Source: Kofleriaceae bacterium (GTDB lineage: Bacteria > Myxococcota_A > Polyangia > Haliangiales > Haliangiaceae). From it: a DNA stretch of 64,000 nucleotides. A program made the position numbers and the translations under genes. The stretch is from NCBI GenBank assembly GCA_020633495.1, contig JACKDR010000021.1, positions 62,001 to 126,000 of the forward strand, in the 5' to 3' direction. Each line of letters opens with the position of its first letter. Position 1 is the first letter of the stretch. Shown here one piece after another: positions 16,844 to 24,487 of the stretch. The notes beneath the pieces are model-generated. The model saw only the letters and a program-made list of their open reading frames with translations. It did no database searches and was not told the origin of the DNA.

Positions 16844-18553
16844 TTGGTCTCGATCGTCAACGCCGCCCGCAACACCGAGCGCCTGGCCCGCATCGCGACC
16901 GTGCTGATCAAGCACGGCTTCGGCGAGCTGGTGTCGCGCCTGCCCGGGCTGTCGCGCCCGACCGCCGCCGCCGCCGGCGACGAGCGCAAGACCTTCGCGG
17001 TGCGGCTGCGCGAGGTCCTCGAGGAGCTGGGCCCGTCGTTCGTCAAGCTGGGCCAGATCGTCTCGACCCGCCCCGACCTGATCCCCGCCGACGTCATCGC
17101 CGAGCTGGCCCGCCTGCAGGACCGGGTGCCGCCGATGAAGCCCGAGGAGATCGAGGAGATCGTCGCCGAGAGCTGGCCCGAGGTCGCCGACGGCGGCGCC
17201 GGCCTCGACGCGGTGTTCGCCAGCTTCGACCGCACGCCGCTGGCGTCGGCGTCGATCGGCCAGGTCCACCCGGCCCGGCTGCGCCGCGCCGCCGCCGGCG
17301 CCGACGCGCCCGAGGTCACCGTGGCCGACGACGGCGACGCCGACCTCGACGTCGTCGTCAAGCTGCAGCGCCCGACCGCGCGGGCCGTGGTCGAGCGCGA
17401 CCTCGAGCTGCTGTACATGTTCGCCCGGCTGGTCGAGCGCTACGTGCCCGAGTCGCGGGTCTACGCGCCGCTGGCCCTGGTCCGCGAGTTCGACCGCGCG
17501 ATCACCGCCGAGCTCGACTACGGCCTCGAGGCCGACAACGCGCGGCGGTTCGCCAAGAACTTCGACGGCTGGACCACGGTGCGGTTCCCGGTGCCGTACC
17601 GCGAGGCGTCGGGCAAGCGGGCGCTGGTGATGGAGCGCCTGCGCGGCGCCCGGCTCGAGGACTTCGTCGCCGGCAACGACGCCGGGCCACGCATCGCCCG
17701 CCAGGCCCTGGCGGTGATCGCCAAGATGATCTTCGAGGACGGCTTCTTCCACGCCGATCCGCACCCCGGCAACATCATCATGCTGGGCACGCCGGCGGCG
17801 CCGGTGGTCGGGCTGATCGATCTCGGCCTGGTCGGCCAGCTCACCGCCGAGACCCGCGACCGCATGATCGACGTCATGATCTCGGCGGTCACCGGCGACA
17901 CCGGCGCGCTCGCCGACGGCCTGCTGGCGATGGGCACCGCGCGCCGCCAGGTCGATCGCAACGCCTTCCGCAGCGAGGTCGCGACCCTGGCCGGCAAGTA
18001 CCTGGGCCGGCCGCTCGCCGAGATCGAGCTGTCCGCGGTGATCCGCGACCTGGTCCAGGGCGCGGTCAAGTACGACATCGAGATGCCGCCCGAGATGCTC
18101 ATGGTCGGCAAGGCGCTGATGACCGTCGAGGGCATCGGCCGCCAGCTCGATCCCGACCTCGACGTCTGGGCCGAGCTGCAGCCGATCCTCACCCGCATCG
18201 TCCGCGACCGCTACAGCCCGCAGCGGATCGGCCGCGACCTGCTGCGCGCCGCCCGCCAGCTCGGCACCAGCGCGACCGCCCTGCCCGGCCAGATCACCGA
18301 CGTCCTCGATGATCTACGCGCCGGCCAGCTCACCGTGGTCAGCCGCGATCCCGGCCTCGCCGCCGCCACCGACCGGCTCGGCCGCCGCCTGTTCACCGCG
18401 ATCCTGGTCGCCGCGCTGGTCGGCGCCGGCACCGCGCTGCTGATCGCCGACCGCCACGGCACCACCGCGGTCGGCCTGCTGGTCACCGCGGCCGCGCTGC
18501 TGGCGCTGCACGTCGTCGGCGATCGCCGCCGCGATCGCCAGCGTCCCGGCTGA
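16844..18553 (+). CDS. ABC1/UbiB-family atypical kinase
   Basis: About 569 residues from a TTG at 16844. It holds the family motifs: the KxGQ-type segment FVKLGQIVSTRPDLIP, the Ala-rich loop ASIGQVHPARL, the catalytic Lys in VVKLQRP, and HADPHPGN plus LIDLGLVG for the catalytic and metal-binding parts. Two C-terminal membrane helices (AILVAALVGAGTALLIA and LLVTAAALLALHVVG) match bacterial UbiB. Family members support ubiquinone biosynthesis or lipid handling at the membrane. It follows the channel gene closely (38 bases) and may be cotranscribed. The rare TTG start is inferred because no ATG/GTG lies before the conserved region; it is the weakest part of the call. Confidence 0.85.
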   Translation: MVSIVNAARNTERLARIATVLIKHGFGELVSRLPGLSRPTAAAAGDERKTFAVRLREVLEELGPSFVKLGQIVSTRPDLIPADVIAELARLQDRVPPMKPEEIEEIVAESWPEVADGGAGLDAVFASFDRTPLASASIGQVHPARLRRAAAGADAPEVTVADDGDADLDVVVKLQRPTARAVVERDLELLYMFARLVERYVPESRVYAPLALVREFDRAITAELDYGLEADNARRFAKNFDGWTTVRFPVPYREASGKRALVMERLRGARLEDFVAGNDAGPRIARQALAVIAKMIFEDGFFHADPHPGNIIMLGTPAAPVVGLIDLGLVGQLTAETRDRMIDVMISAVTGDTGALADGLLAMGTARRQVDRNAFRSEVATLAGKYLGRPLAEIELSAVIRDLVQGAVKYDIEMPPEMLMVGKALMTVEGIGRQLDPDLDVWAELQPILTRIVRDRYSPQRIGRDLLRAARQLGTSATALPGQITDVLDDLRAGQLTVVSRDPGLAAATDRLGRRLFTAILVAALVGAGTALLIADRHGTTAVGLLVTAAALLALHVVGDRRRDRQRPG

Positions 18554-18560
18554 TCGCGAC

Positions 18561-18589
18561 GGCGGCGGCGCCGGTCAGTTGCCGCCGCC
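18561..18589. terminator. Hairpin between convergent genes
   Basis: GGCGGCGGC (18561-18569) and GCCGCCGCC (18581-18589) can form a 9-bp stem with an 11-base loop between the convergent kinase gene and the IgGFc-type gene. Its right arm lies in the last codons of the reverse-strand gene. Could terminate transcription from either side. Confidence 0.4.
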
Positions 18590-20395
18590 GAGCTCGTGGT
18601 CGACGACGACGACGACGGTGTTGATCGGCTTGACGCTGGCGCCCGCCGGGTAGGCGTAGCTGACCGCCTGGGTCAAGAACCCGGTCGACGCCGCGCTGCC
18701 CCAGCCCCACACCACCAGCCCGAACGGGTTGTCGCTGCTGGCCTCGTGGCGGCCGTTGTCACAGCCGCCCACCGGCGCGAAGTTGCCGGTGACCAGGTCG
18801 ACGCGCGTGTACTCGATGTCGCCGGTGCCGTCGAGCGGCTGCCAGCCGCCGACGGTGCCGAGGCAGTCGAGGTTGACGTCGGCGAACGCGCCGTTCTTCT
18901 TCTCGCGGACCAGCACCAGGTTGGTCTCCGGGTAGGTCGGGTCGGTGAAGAACGTGTACTTCGCCAGGTACTGCTCGGTGGGGATGACGTTGACGAACTC
19001 GGGGTCGCCGCGGCAGTCGAAGCCGCCGCTGGTGTCGACGCGCAGGCACCCGGTCATGTGCGCCGACAGGTAGAACGGGTGATCGGCGTCCTGGCTCTCG
19101 ACCACGAACGGCCCCGGCGCCCAGAACTCGGCGACCTGCCCGACCGCCAGCGTCGTGGGCGCGCCGGCCGGCGCCGTCGGCGAGTAGCTCAGCGTCGTGC
19201 CGTCGACGGCGCCGACCAGGCGCCACGGCACCGACTCCTCCTGCCCGGCGAAGCGGTTGCGGTAGCGCACCGACGCGTAGCGGTGGCCGAGCGCGGCCAC
19301 CGGCGGGATCTGCTGGTGCGCCGAGTCGCAGGCGACGTCGGCGACGTCGACGCTGAGGCAGGTCGCGCCGGCCCACAGGCCGACCGGCTTGTCGGTCTGG
19401 ATCGGGCTGCCGATCAGCTCGGCGTCCTGGGTGAACTGCAGGATCTGGCCGCGGTTGAGGGTGTAGCTGGTGGGCGTGTTCGCCGGCGCGGCGGCGACGC
19501 CGGCGCCGCCGACGATCGCCGCGCTGGGCCGGATCGTCACGGTGGTGTTGTCCTCGGCGCCGACCAGGGCGACCGACGGCTGGGCCTGGGTCACCACCGT
19601 GCTCTTGCGGAAGGCGTCGACCGCGACGTAGTTGACGTCCCAGGCCGAGGTCGGCACCAGCAGCGTCGCGCTGGTCGCCGCCGACGGGCCGCCGCCGTAC
19701 GGGAAGATGTCGTACGCCACCACCGGCGCCGAGGTCGTGATGTGGAACGCCGCGCCGTAGCCGGTGCCGTGCACCGCGGCGTCGGTGGTGGTGTAGGCCG
19801 GGGTGATGCCGGCCGGGCAGTTGGTCAGGACCGAGCCGTAGCGGGCCAGGAACAGGATCGCGACCTCGCCGGGCTGCAGCGTGCCGTTGGTCAGCGGCGC
19901 GTAGGTCAGGCCCTGGCCGCTGCCCGACGGGATCCGCGCGAAGCCGTCGAGCGGGAAGCTGGTGCCGTCGCGATCGACGTTGATCGTCACCGGCGAGCCC
20001 CAGGTGTTGGCGATGAACGCGGCGAAGCAGGCGCCGGCGCCCTCGGCGATGACGTCGGGCGACACCGAGTAGTAGTCGCAGCCGATCGTGCTCTTGTTGT
20101 CGTCGGCGGCGTCGCAGGCCGGGACGCAGCCGCCGGCGCCGCAGCCCATGTCGGCCGGGCAGGTCTGGACCACGTTGCCGTCGCAGTCGAGGACCTGGTG
20201 GAGGTCCGCGGAGCACACGTTCTCGCAGATCCGACCGTCGCCCCACCGGTAGGCGTCGACGGTGCCGCCGCCGTCGATGTCGTCGCCGCCGCCGTCGCCG
20301 TTGCCACGGCTGGCCGGGCCGCACGCGACCAGGAAGGTGAGCGCGGCCAGGGCGGCGGCGCGGGACAGCTGATGGATCACACGGCGTGCGGTCAT
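18575..20395 (-). CDS. IgGFc-binding-type lipoprotein
   Basis: 606 residues. Signal peptide with lipobox FLVAC (Cys about 25), then a low-complexity Gly/Asp linker (GNGDGGGDDIDGGG) that would hold the protein off the membrane. A short Cys-rich module follows (six Cys in about 45 residues: CENVCSADLHQVLDCDG...CPADMGCGAGGC), then a long beta-rich domain of the bacterial IgGFc_binding type (YYSVSPDVIAEGAGACFAAF and AAFHITTSAPVVAYDIFPYG). Such lipoproteins are common in Myxococcota; despite the name, binding of antibody is not implied. Probably a surface adhesion or recognition protein. ATG at 20395 follows GGGGGAGGAACC. Monocistronic. Confidence 0.8.
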   Translation of the reverse strand: MTARRVIHQLSRAAALAALTFLVACGPASRGNGDGGGDDIDGGGTVDAYRWGDGRICENVCSADLHQVLDCDGNVVQTCPADMGCGAGGCVPACDAADDNKSTIGCDYYSVSPDVIAEGAGACFAAFIANTWGSPVTINVDRDGTSFPLDGFARIPSGSGQGLTYAPLTNGTLQPGEVAILFLARYGSVLTNCPAGITPAYTTTDAAVHGTGYGAAFHITTSAPVVAYDIFPYGGGPSAATSATLLVPTSAWDVNYVAVDAFRKSTVVTQAQPSVALVGAEDNTTVTIRPSAAIVGGAGVAAAPANTPTSYTLNRGQILQFTQDAELIGSPIQTDKPVGLWAGATCLSVDVADVACDSAHQQIPPVAALGHRYASVRYRNRFAGQEESVPWRLVGAVDGTTLSYSPTAPAGAPTTLAVGQVAEFWAPGPFVVESQDADHPFYLSAHMTGCLRVDTSGGFDCRGDPEFVNVIPTEQYLAKYTFFTDPTYPETNLVLVREKKNGAFADVNLDCLGTVGGWQPLDGTGDIEYTRVDLVTGNFAPVGGCDNGRHEASSDNPFGLVVWGWGSAASTGFLTQAVSYAYPAGASVKPINTVVVVVDHELGGGN

Positions 20396-20476
20396 GGTTC
20401 CTCCCCCGAAGACCTGCGCCACGGTACCGCGGCGCGGGCCTCGACGGGAAGCAGATCGCCGCCGCGCCGGCGATCT

Positions 20477-21430
20477 TCAGGCCGCGGCGCGCGCCGGCGC
20501 GTAGCGCGACGTGGCCCAGGCCACGGTCGCGGCGATGGCGTCGTCCCACGGCGTCGGCGCCAGGCCGAAGCGGGCCCGGATGCGGGCGTCGTCGACGACG
20601 TACGGCTGCTGCCACTGGTAGGTCATCTCGGCGACCTCGCGCAGAAGCGGCGACACCACGCCGATCGTGCGCAGCAGCCAGGTCGGCAGCCGCGACACCT
20701 CGAGGTCGCGGCCCAGCGCCCGGCCGAACCGCGCGATCACCGCGCGGGTCGACTCGGCCGGGTTGGCCGGCAGCATCCACACCCCGGCGGCGTCGGCGGC
20801 GAGGCCGAGCGCGACCAGCCCGGCGGCGACGTCGGGGATGTAGGCGTAGCTGTGCGGCTGGTCGGGATCGCCGAACGCCTCGGCCGACTTGCCGGCGAGG
20901 ACCCGCGCGAAGAAGCGCTCGCCGAACACCGTGGCCTGGAGGGCGCCGGGGCCGAAGAAGTCGGCGGCGCGGCCGATCGCGACCCGGACGTCGCCGCGCT
21001 GGTCGGCGGCGAGCAGCTCGGCGGCGGCCTGGACCCGCAGCTCGCCCTTGCGCGACCGCGGCGCCACCGGCGCGTCCTCGTGCATGTGCGAGGTGTCGCC
21101 GTACATGTAGAGGTTGTCCAGCACGACCAGGCGGGCGCCGGCGGCGGTGGCGCCGGCCAGGGCGCCGCGGGTCAGCGGCAAGAGGTGGGTCGGCCACTGA
21201 GTGTAGAGCGGGTTGACGCAGTGGTAGACGACGGCGGCGCCGCGGCAGGCCTCGACGGCCTGCGCCGGGTCGGAGACGTCGGTCGAGACCTGCTCGATGC
21301 CAGGCGTCGGCGCGGCGAAGGCGCCGCGGCGGACGATGCGGACCCGCAGGCCGCGGGCCGCCAGATCGGCGGCGATCAGGGGGCCGACCTGGCCGGCACC
21401 GAGGACGACGTGGAGAGGCGTGGCTTGCAT
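20477..21430 (-). CDS. NAD-dependent epimerase/dehydratase-like oxidoreductase
   Basis: 317 residues of the extended SDR / NAD(P)-binding Rossmann type. The dinucleotide loop is VLGAGQVGPLIAADL at the N-terminus, with NLYMYGDTS in the position of the usual YxxxK region, but the Lys of the catalytic Tyr-x-x-x-Lys is not evident, so it may be an atypical SDR acting as a reductase or sensor. ATG at 21430. It is divergent from a LysR gene, separated by about 80 bases rich in inverted repeats, so it is the probable LysR target. Confidence 0.8.
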   Translation of the reverse strand: MQATPLHVVLGAGQVGPLIAADLAARGLRVRIVRRGAFAAPTPGIEQVSTDVSDPAQAVEACRGAAVVYHCVNPLYTQWPTHLLPLTRGALAGATAAGARLVVLDNLYMYGDTSHMHEDAPVAPRSRKGELRVQAAAELLAADQRGDVRVAIGRAADFFGPGALQATVFGERFFARVLAGKSAEAFGDPDQPHSYAYIPDVAAGLVALGLAADAAGVWMLPANPAESTRAVIARFGRALGRDLEVSRLPTWLLRTIGVVSPLLREVAEMTYQWQQPYVVDDARIRARFGLAPTPWDDAIAATVAWATSRYAPARAAA

Positions 21431-21445
21431 GAGCCCAGCGTGCCT

Positions 21446-21502
21446 ATTGCTCTGGCGCAAGACAATCGCGACTATTGCAAGGTCACGTTGCGTGTGTGCA
21501 AT
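21446..21502. promoter_or_regulatory. Inverted repeats in the epimerase/LysR divergent promoter
   Basis: TTGC-N6-GCAA at 21447-21460 and ATTGCA-N17-TGCAAT at 21474-21502 lie between the divergent genes. Both have the dyad, AT-flanked look of LysR sites; CTATTGC also recurs at 21445 and 21473. Likely operators for the LysR protein encoded next door. Confidence 0.45.
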
Positions 21503-21510
21503 CTCGACCG

Positions 21511-22482
21511 GTGACCGCGTCGCGCCGGCCGCCCCCCGCTCTGCCCGCCTCGACCGCCCGGCCGGTCGCCAGCGCGGCGGCCGGCGCCGGCGCGCTGGCC
21601 TGGGACCAGGTCCGGCTGTTCCTGGCGGTGGCGCGCGGCGGCACCCTGGCCGCCGCCGCGACCCGGCTCGGCCTCGACGTCTCGACCGTCAGCCGCCGCC
21701 TCGATCGCCTCGAGGACGACCTCGGCATCCACCTGTTCGACCGTGGCCGCGACGGCGCGGTCGCCACCGCCGCCGCCGAGCAGATGCTGCCCCACGCCGA
21801 GGAGATGGAGCTGGGGCTGGCCCGCTTCGCCGCCGCCGGCGCCCAGGTCGAGACCGAGGTCGAGGGCGTGGTGCGCCTGACCGTGCCGCCCGGCGTCGCC
21901 GACGCCTTCATCGCGCCGCTGTTGCCCGAGCTGCACGCGCGCCACCCGCGGCTCCTGATCGAGCTCGACGCCAGCATCTCGTACGCCGACCTGACCCGGC
22001 GCGAGGCCGACGTCGCGCTGCGCACGACCCGCCCCACCAGCGGCGATCTGATCGTGACCCGGCTGGTCGAGACCCGGTCGATGCCGATGACGTCGCCGGC
22101 CTACGCCGCCGAGCTGGGCCGGCTGCGCCGGCTCGCCGACGCCCGCTGGATCGACTGGGGCGCCGACCTCGCGCACCTGCCGTCGGCGCGGTGGCTGCGC
22201 AAGCACGGCCCCGACGTCGTGCCGGTGCTGCGGACCAGCCACTTCGCCAGCGCCCTGGCGGCGGCGCGCGCCGGCCTCGGCCTGGTGCTGGCGTCGGAGC
22301 CGTACCGCCTCACCGGCCTGGTGCCGGTGCCGCCGGGACGCGCGCTGACCGCGGCGTGGGCCGAGCTGCCGGCCGAGGCGCTGTGGCTGGTCGGCCACCG
22401 CCCGCTGCGCCACGTGCCGCGGGTCGCCGCGGTCTGGGACTTCCTGCTCGAGCGGATGTCGTCGGTGCCGGAGCCCGGCTGA
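21511..22482 (+). CDS. LysR-family transcriptional regulator
   Basis: 323 residues from the GTG at 21511, chosen because an upstream in-frame start at 21475 lies inside the operator-like repeats. A Pro/Ala-rich N-terminal tail of about 28 residues precedes the winged helix (VRLFLAVARGGTLAAAATRL...STVSRRLDRLEDDLGIHLF), followed by the effector-binding domain. The tail is unusual for LysR proteins and the true start may be further in. Probably regulates the divergent epimerase-like gene. Confidence 0.85.
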   Translation: MTASRRPPPALPASTARPVASAAAGAGALAWDQVRLFLAVARGGTLAAAATRLGLDVSTVSRRLDRLEDDLGIHLFDRGRDGAVATAAAEQMLPHAEEMELGLARFAAAGAQVETEVEGVVRLTVPPGVADAFIAPLLPELHARHPRLLIELDASISYADLTRREADVALRTTRPTSGDLIVTRLVETRSMPMTSPAYAAELGRLRRLADARWIDWGADLAHLPSARWLRKHGPDVVPVLRTSHFASALAAARAGLGLVLASEPYRLTGLVPVPPGRALTAAWAELPAEALWLVGHRPLRHVPRVAAVWDFLLERMSSVPEPG

Positions 22483-22539
22483 GTCAGTCCCGGCATCGGC
22501 CGACACCGACGCCTCGATCGTTCGCGCGCGCCACGGCCT

Positions 22540-22931
22540 TCACTCCCACGACCGGATGTCGTCGGCGGTGTCGAGCAGCCCGTCCTCGCCGAGCGACGCC
22601 ACCGCGAAGCCGTCGCGCTCGGCAGCGGCCGGCAGCGACCGGCAGTACCAGATCAGCTCGCGGCCCCAGGTGTCCTTCGAGTCGCTGCGGCCCATCTGCT
22701 CGGAGACCTCCTGCAAGCGGTCGGGGCAGGCGCGTCCCGGGTTGCGACGCGCCCAGTCGACGAAGCCCTCGTAGACGTACTTCTTGACGATGGCCCGCTG
22801 GTTCTCGGGCTTGCTGTCCCCGCAGTGCCTCGCCCCCCGGGCGTCAGCGCGCCGATCGCGAGCCAGACCGCGACCGCCGCCAGCGTCCCGGCGAACCAGC
22901 GGTTGTCGTCGCGGAACTCCACCAGCGGCAC
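22540..22931 (-). CDS. Pseudopilin-like (type II secretion GspG C-terminal-like) protein, frameshifted
   Basis: About 130 residues if one shift is bridged. The N-terminus from GTG 22931 has one membrane helix (FAGTLAAVAVWLAIGALTPGG). After a run of six C on the forward strand (22833-22838) sense continues in another frame: GDSKPENQRAIVKKYVYEGF, then DTWGRELIWYCRSLP and GEDGLLDTADDIRSW. The last part copies the GspG pseudopilin C-terminus, where Asp residues bind calcium. The prepilin Phe-Thr-Leu-Ile-Glu cleavage motif is missing, so it is not a normal pseudopilin. One base appears missing in the C run. No other secretion gene is nearby. Confidence 0.6.
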
Positions 22932-22991
22932 GATCCTCGAACGCCACCCTCGCCGCGCCTATTCCACGGCCCCGTGCGCTAGGGTCGCCCC

Positions 22992-23633
22992 ATGCCCGAG
23001 CTCACGCTGTACGTCGAGGATCAGTGGGTCAGCCCGTGGGTGATGCACGCGATGGCCGCGCTCGAGGAGAAGAAGCTGCCGTACGTGGTCGAGCCGGTGA
23101 CGCTGCCCGTGGCCGGCGAGCTGCGCGCCGAGCTCCTGGACCGCGCCGGCCTGGCCAAGGTGCCGCTCTTGCGCCACCGCGATCACTGGTGCACCGAGTC
23201 GCTGGCGATCTCCGAGTACGTCGCCGAGACCTTCCCGGCGCCGGCCTACGCGCGGCTGTTCCCCGCCAACCTGGCCGAGCGCGCCCGCGCCCGCCAGGTC
23301 ATGCACTGGCTGCGCACCGATCTGTTCGCGCTGCGCGCCGAGCGCCCGACCTCCGGCTTCCTCGGCGAGGCGCCGGCGCCGGTGACCGCGCCGCTGTCGG
23401 CCGAGGCCCGGGCCCAGGCCGACACGCTGGTCCGGGTCGCCGGACAGTTCGTGGCGCCGGAGCGCACCACGCTGTTCGCCGAGTGGTGCATCGCCGACGT
23501 CGATCTGGCGCTGGCGCTGCGCCGCCTGGTGGCGTCCGGCGAACCGGTGCCCGCGCACCTCGCCGCCTACGTCGAGGCGACGTGGGCGCGGCCGTGCATG
23601 CAGCGGTTCCTCGCCCGCGGCGCGCGGGCCTGA
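22992..23633 (+). CDS. yfcF: Glutathione S-transferase, YfcF-type
   Basis: 213 residues, almost the same length as E. coli YfcF (214). Thioredoxin-like N-domain with SPWVMHAMAALEEKKLPY, KVPLLRHRDHWCTESLAISEY (the Glu-Ser pair that grips glutathione), and an all-helical C-domain with RARARQVMHWLRTDL and the strongly family-like LFAEWCIADVDLALALRRLV. YfcF proteins use a Ser/Asn active site and show glutathione-dependent peroxidase or transferase activity. It stands alone on the forward strand between two reverse-strand genes. Family assignment is strong from the two long matching blocks recalled for YfcF; substrate unknown. Confidence 0.85.
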   Translation: MPELTLYVEDQWVSPWVMHAMAALEEKKLPYVVEPVTLPVAGELRAELLDRAGLAKVPLLRHRDHWCTESLAISEYVAETFPAPAYARLFPANLAERARARQVMHWLRTDLFALRAERPTSGFLGEAPAPVTAPLSAEARAQADTLVRVAGQFVAPERTTLFAEWCIADVDLALALRRLVASGEPVPAHLAAYVEATWARPCMQRFLARGARA

Positions 23634-23656
23634 GCGCCCCGCGCCCGCGACGCCGG

Positions 23657-24052
23657 CTACCGGTGGTCGCGGACCTTGGGGCGATCGTCGTCGCGGTGAT
23701 CGCGGGCCTTGGCCCGGTTCTCCCAGCGACCCTCGCGCCACTCCCAGCGGCCGCCCCGGTGGACCCACTCGCCGTGGACCCACACGCTGCCGGCGCGCTC
23801 GCGGACCCAGTGGCCCGACTGCCACTGCCACCGGCCGCCGATCCACTCCCAGTGGCCGCGGATCCACACGTACCCCGGGCGCGGCGTCACGGTGACGTAG
23901 CGAGGGGGAGGCGGCTCGCTGTCCACCACCCAGACCGCGTGGGCGCGGGCGTGGAAGACGCAGCCGCCGTCGGCCACCACCAGCGGGGCGCCCAGCAGCG
24001 CCACCACGAGGACGCGCGCGACACGCGCGCCGAGCAGGCTCTTGCGCTTCAT
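23657..24052 (-). CDS. Trp-rich YXWGXW-repeat exported protein
   Basis: 131 residues. N-terminal signal (RVARVLVVALLGAPLVVADGGC, possible lipobox Cys), then about four Trp/His/Gly repeats: YVWIRGHWEWIGGRWQWQSG, GSVWVHGEWVHRGGRWEWRE and so on, ending in an Arg/Asp/His tail. This is the YXWGXW repeat family of small exported proteins common in deltaproteobacteria, with no proven role. ATG 24052 is used; an in-frame ATG at 24064 adds four residues. Divergent from the decahaem cytochrome gene. Confidence 0.75.
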   Translation of the reverse strand: MKRKSLLGARVARVLVVALLGAPLVVADGGCVFHARAHAVWVVDSEPPPPRYVTVTPRPGYVWIRGHWEWIGGRWQWQSGHWVRERAGSVWVHGEWVHRGGRWEWREGRWENRAKARDHRDDDRPKVRDHR

Positions 24053-24487
24053 GTCCCTATCCATAGCGAACACCGTACCACCGCATCCTCGCGACACCAC
24101 ATGTCGGCCCGCGTAGGACCTGCGCGTGGTGCCGTCGCGACGCGCAGGCGTCGCGGCATCGCGCGCGGCGCGCGTCGGATCGACGACGCGCCGATCCGAC
24201 GAACACCGAAGCTGGCTCGCGGCGGGCGCGCTCGCCGTCGTCGCGCGCGACGTCAAGCGAAAGCGCGACACGATCGCCACGGGATCGCGCATCGCTGACG
24301 TCGCCGCAAGCCCTGTCCCGCGCAAGGAAATCGGCGTTGCGTGGGGCCGACGCAAAGATCGCGCGCATCCCGACGCCGCGCGTCGTGGCGCCATTCCAGC
24401 CTCACCAGAAAAAGCGCACTTGGGGACTTGGTCCGGCATGTGCCTAGGAGCGGGGGCGGTCTGTCTTTGCCCGCAAGGAGGTCTGTC
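24053..24487. promoter_or_regulatory. Divergent promoter region upstream of the decahaem cytochrome gene
   Basis: 435 bases with no convincing gene. An inverted repeat TTGCGT-N7-ACGCAA lies at 24337-24355. TTGGTCCGGCATGTGCC at 24428-24444 keeps the sigma-54 GG-N10-GC spacing (GG at 24430-24431, GC at 24442-24443) and would start transcription about 33 bases before the ATG, but only about eight of eleven consensus bases match. AAGGAGG at 24475-24481 is the ribosome binding site for the cytochrome. Confidence 0.35.

Noticed and set aside
18596..21514. Long forward-strand open frame across the IgGFc-type and epimerase genes
   Set aside because: It crosses two well supported reverse-strand genes and their intergenic gap and shows no domain.
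24126..24487. Extending the cytochrome start upstream of 24488
   Set aside because: The ATG at 24488 has an ideal ribosome binding site and directly begins a lipoprotein signal peptide; upstream sequence in frame is basic and not signal-like.
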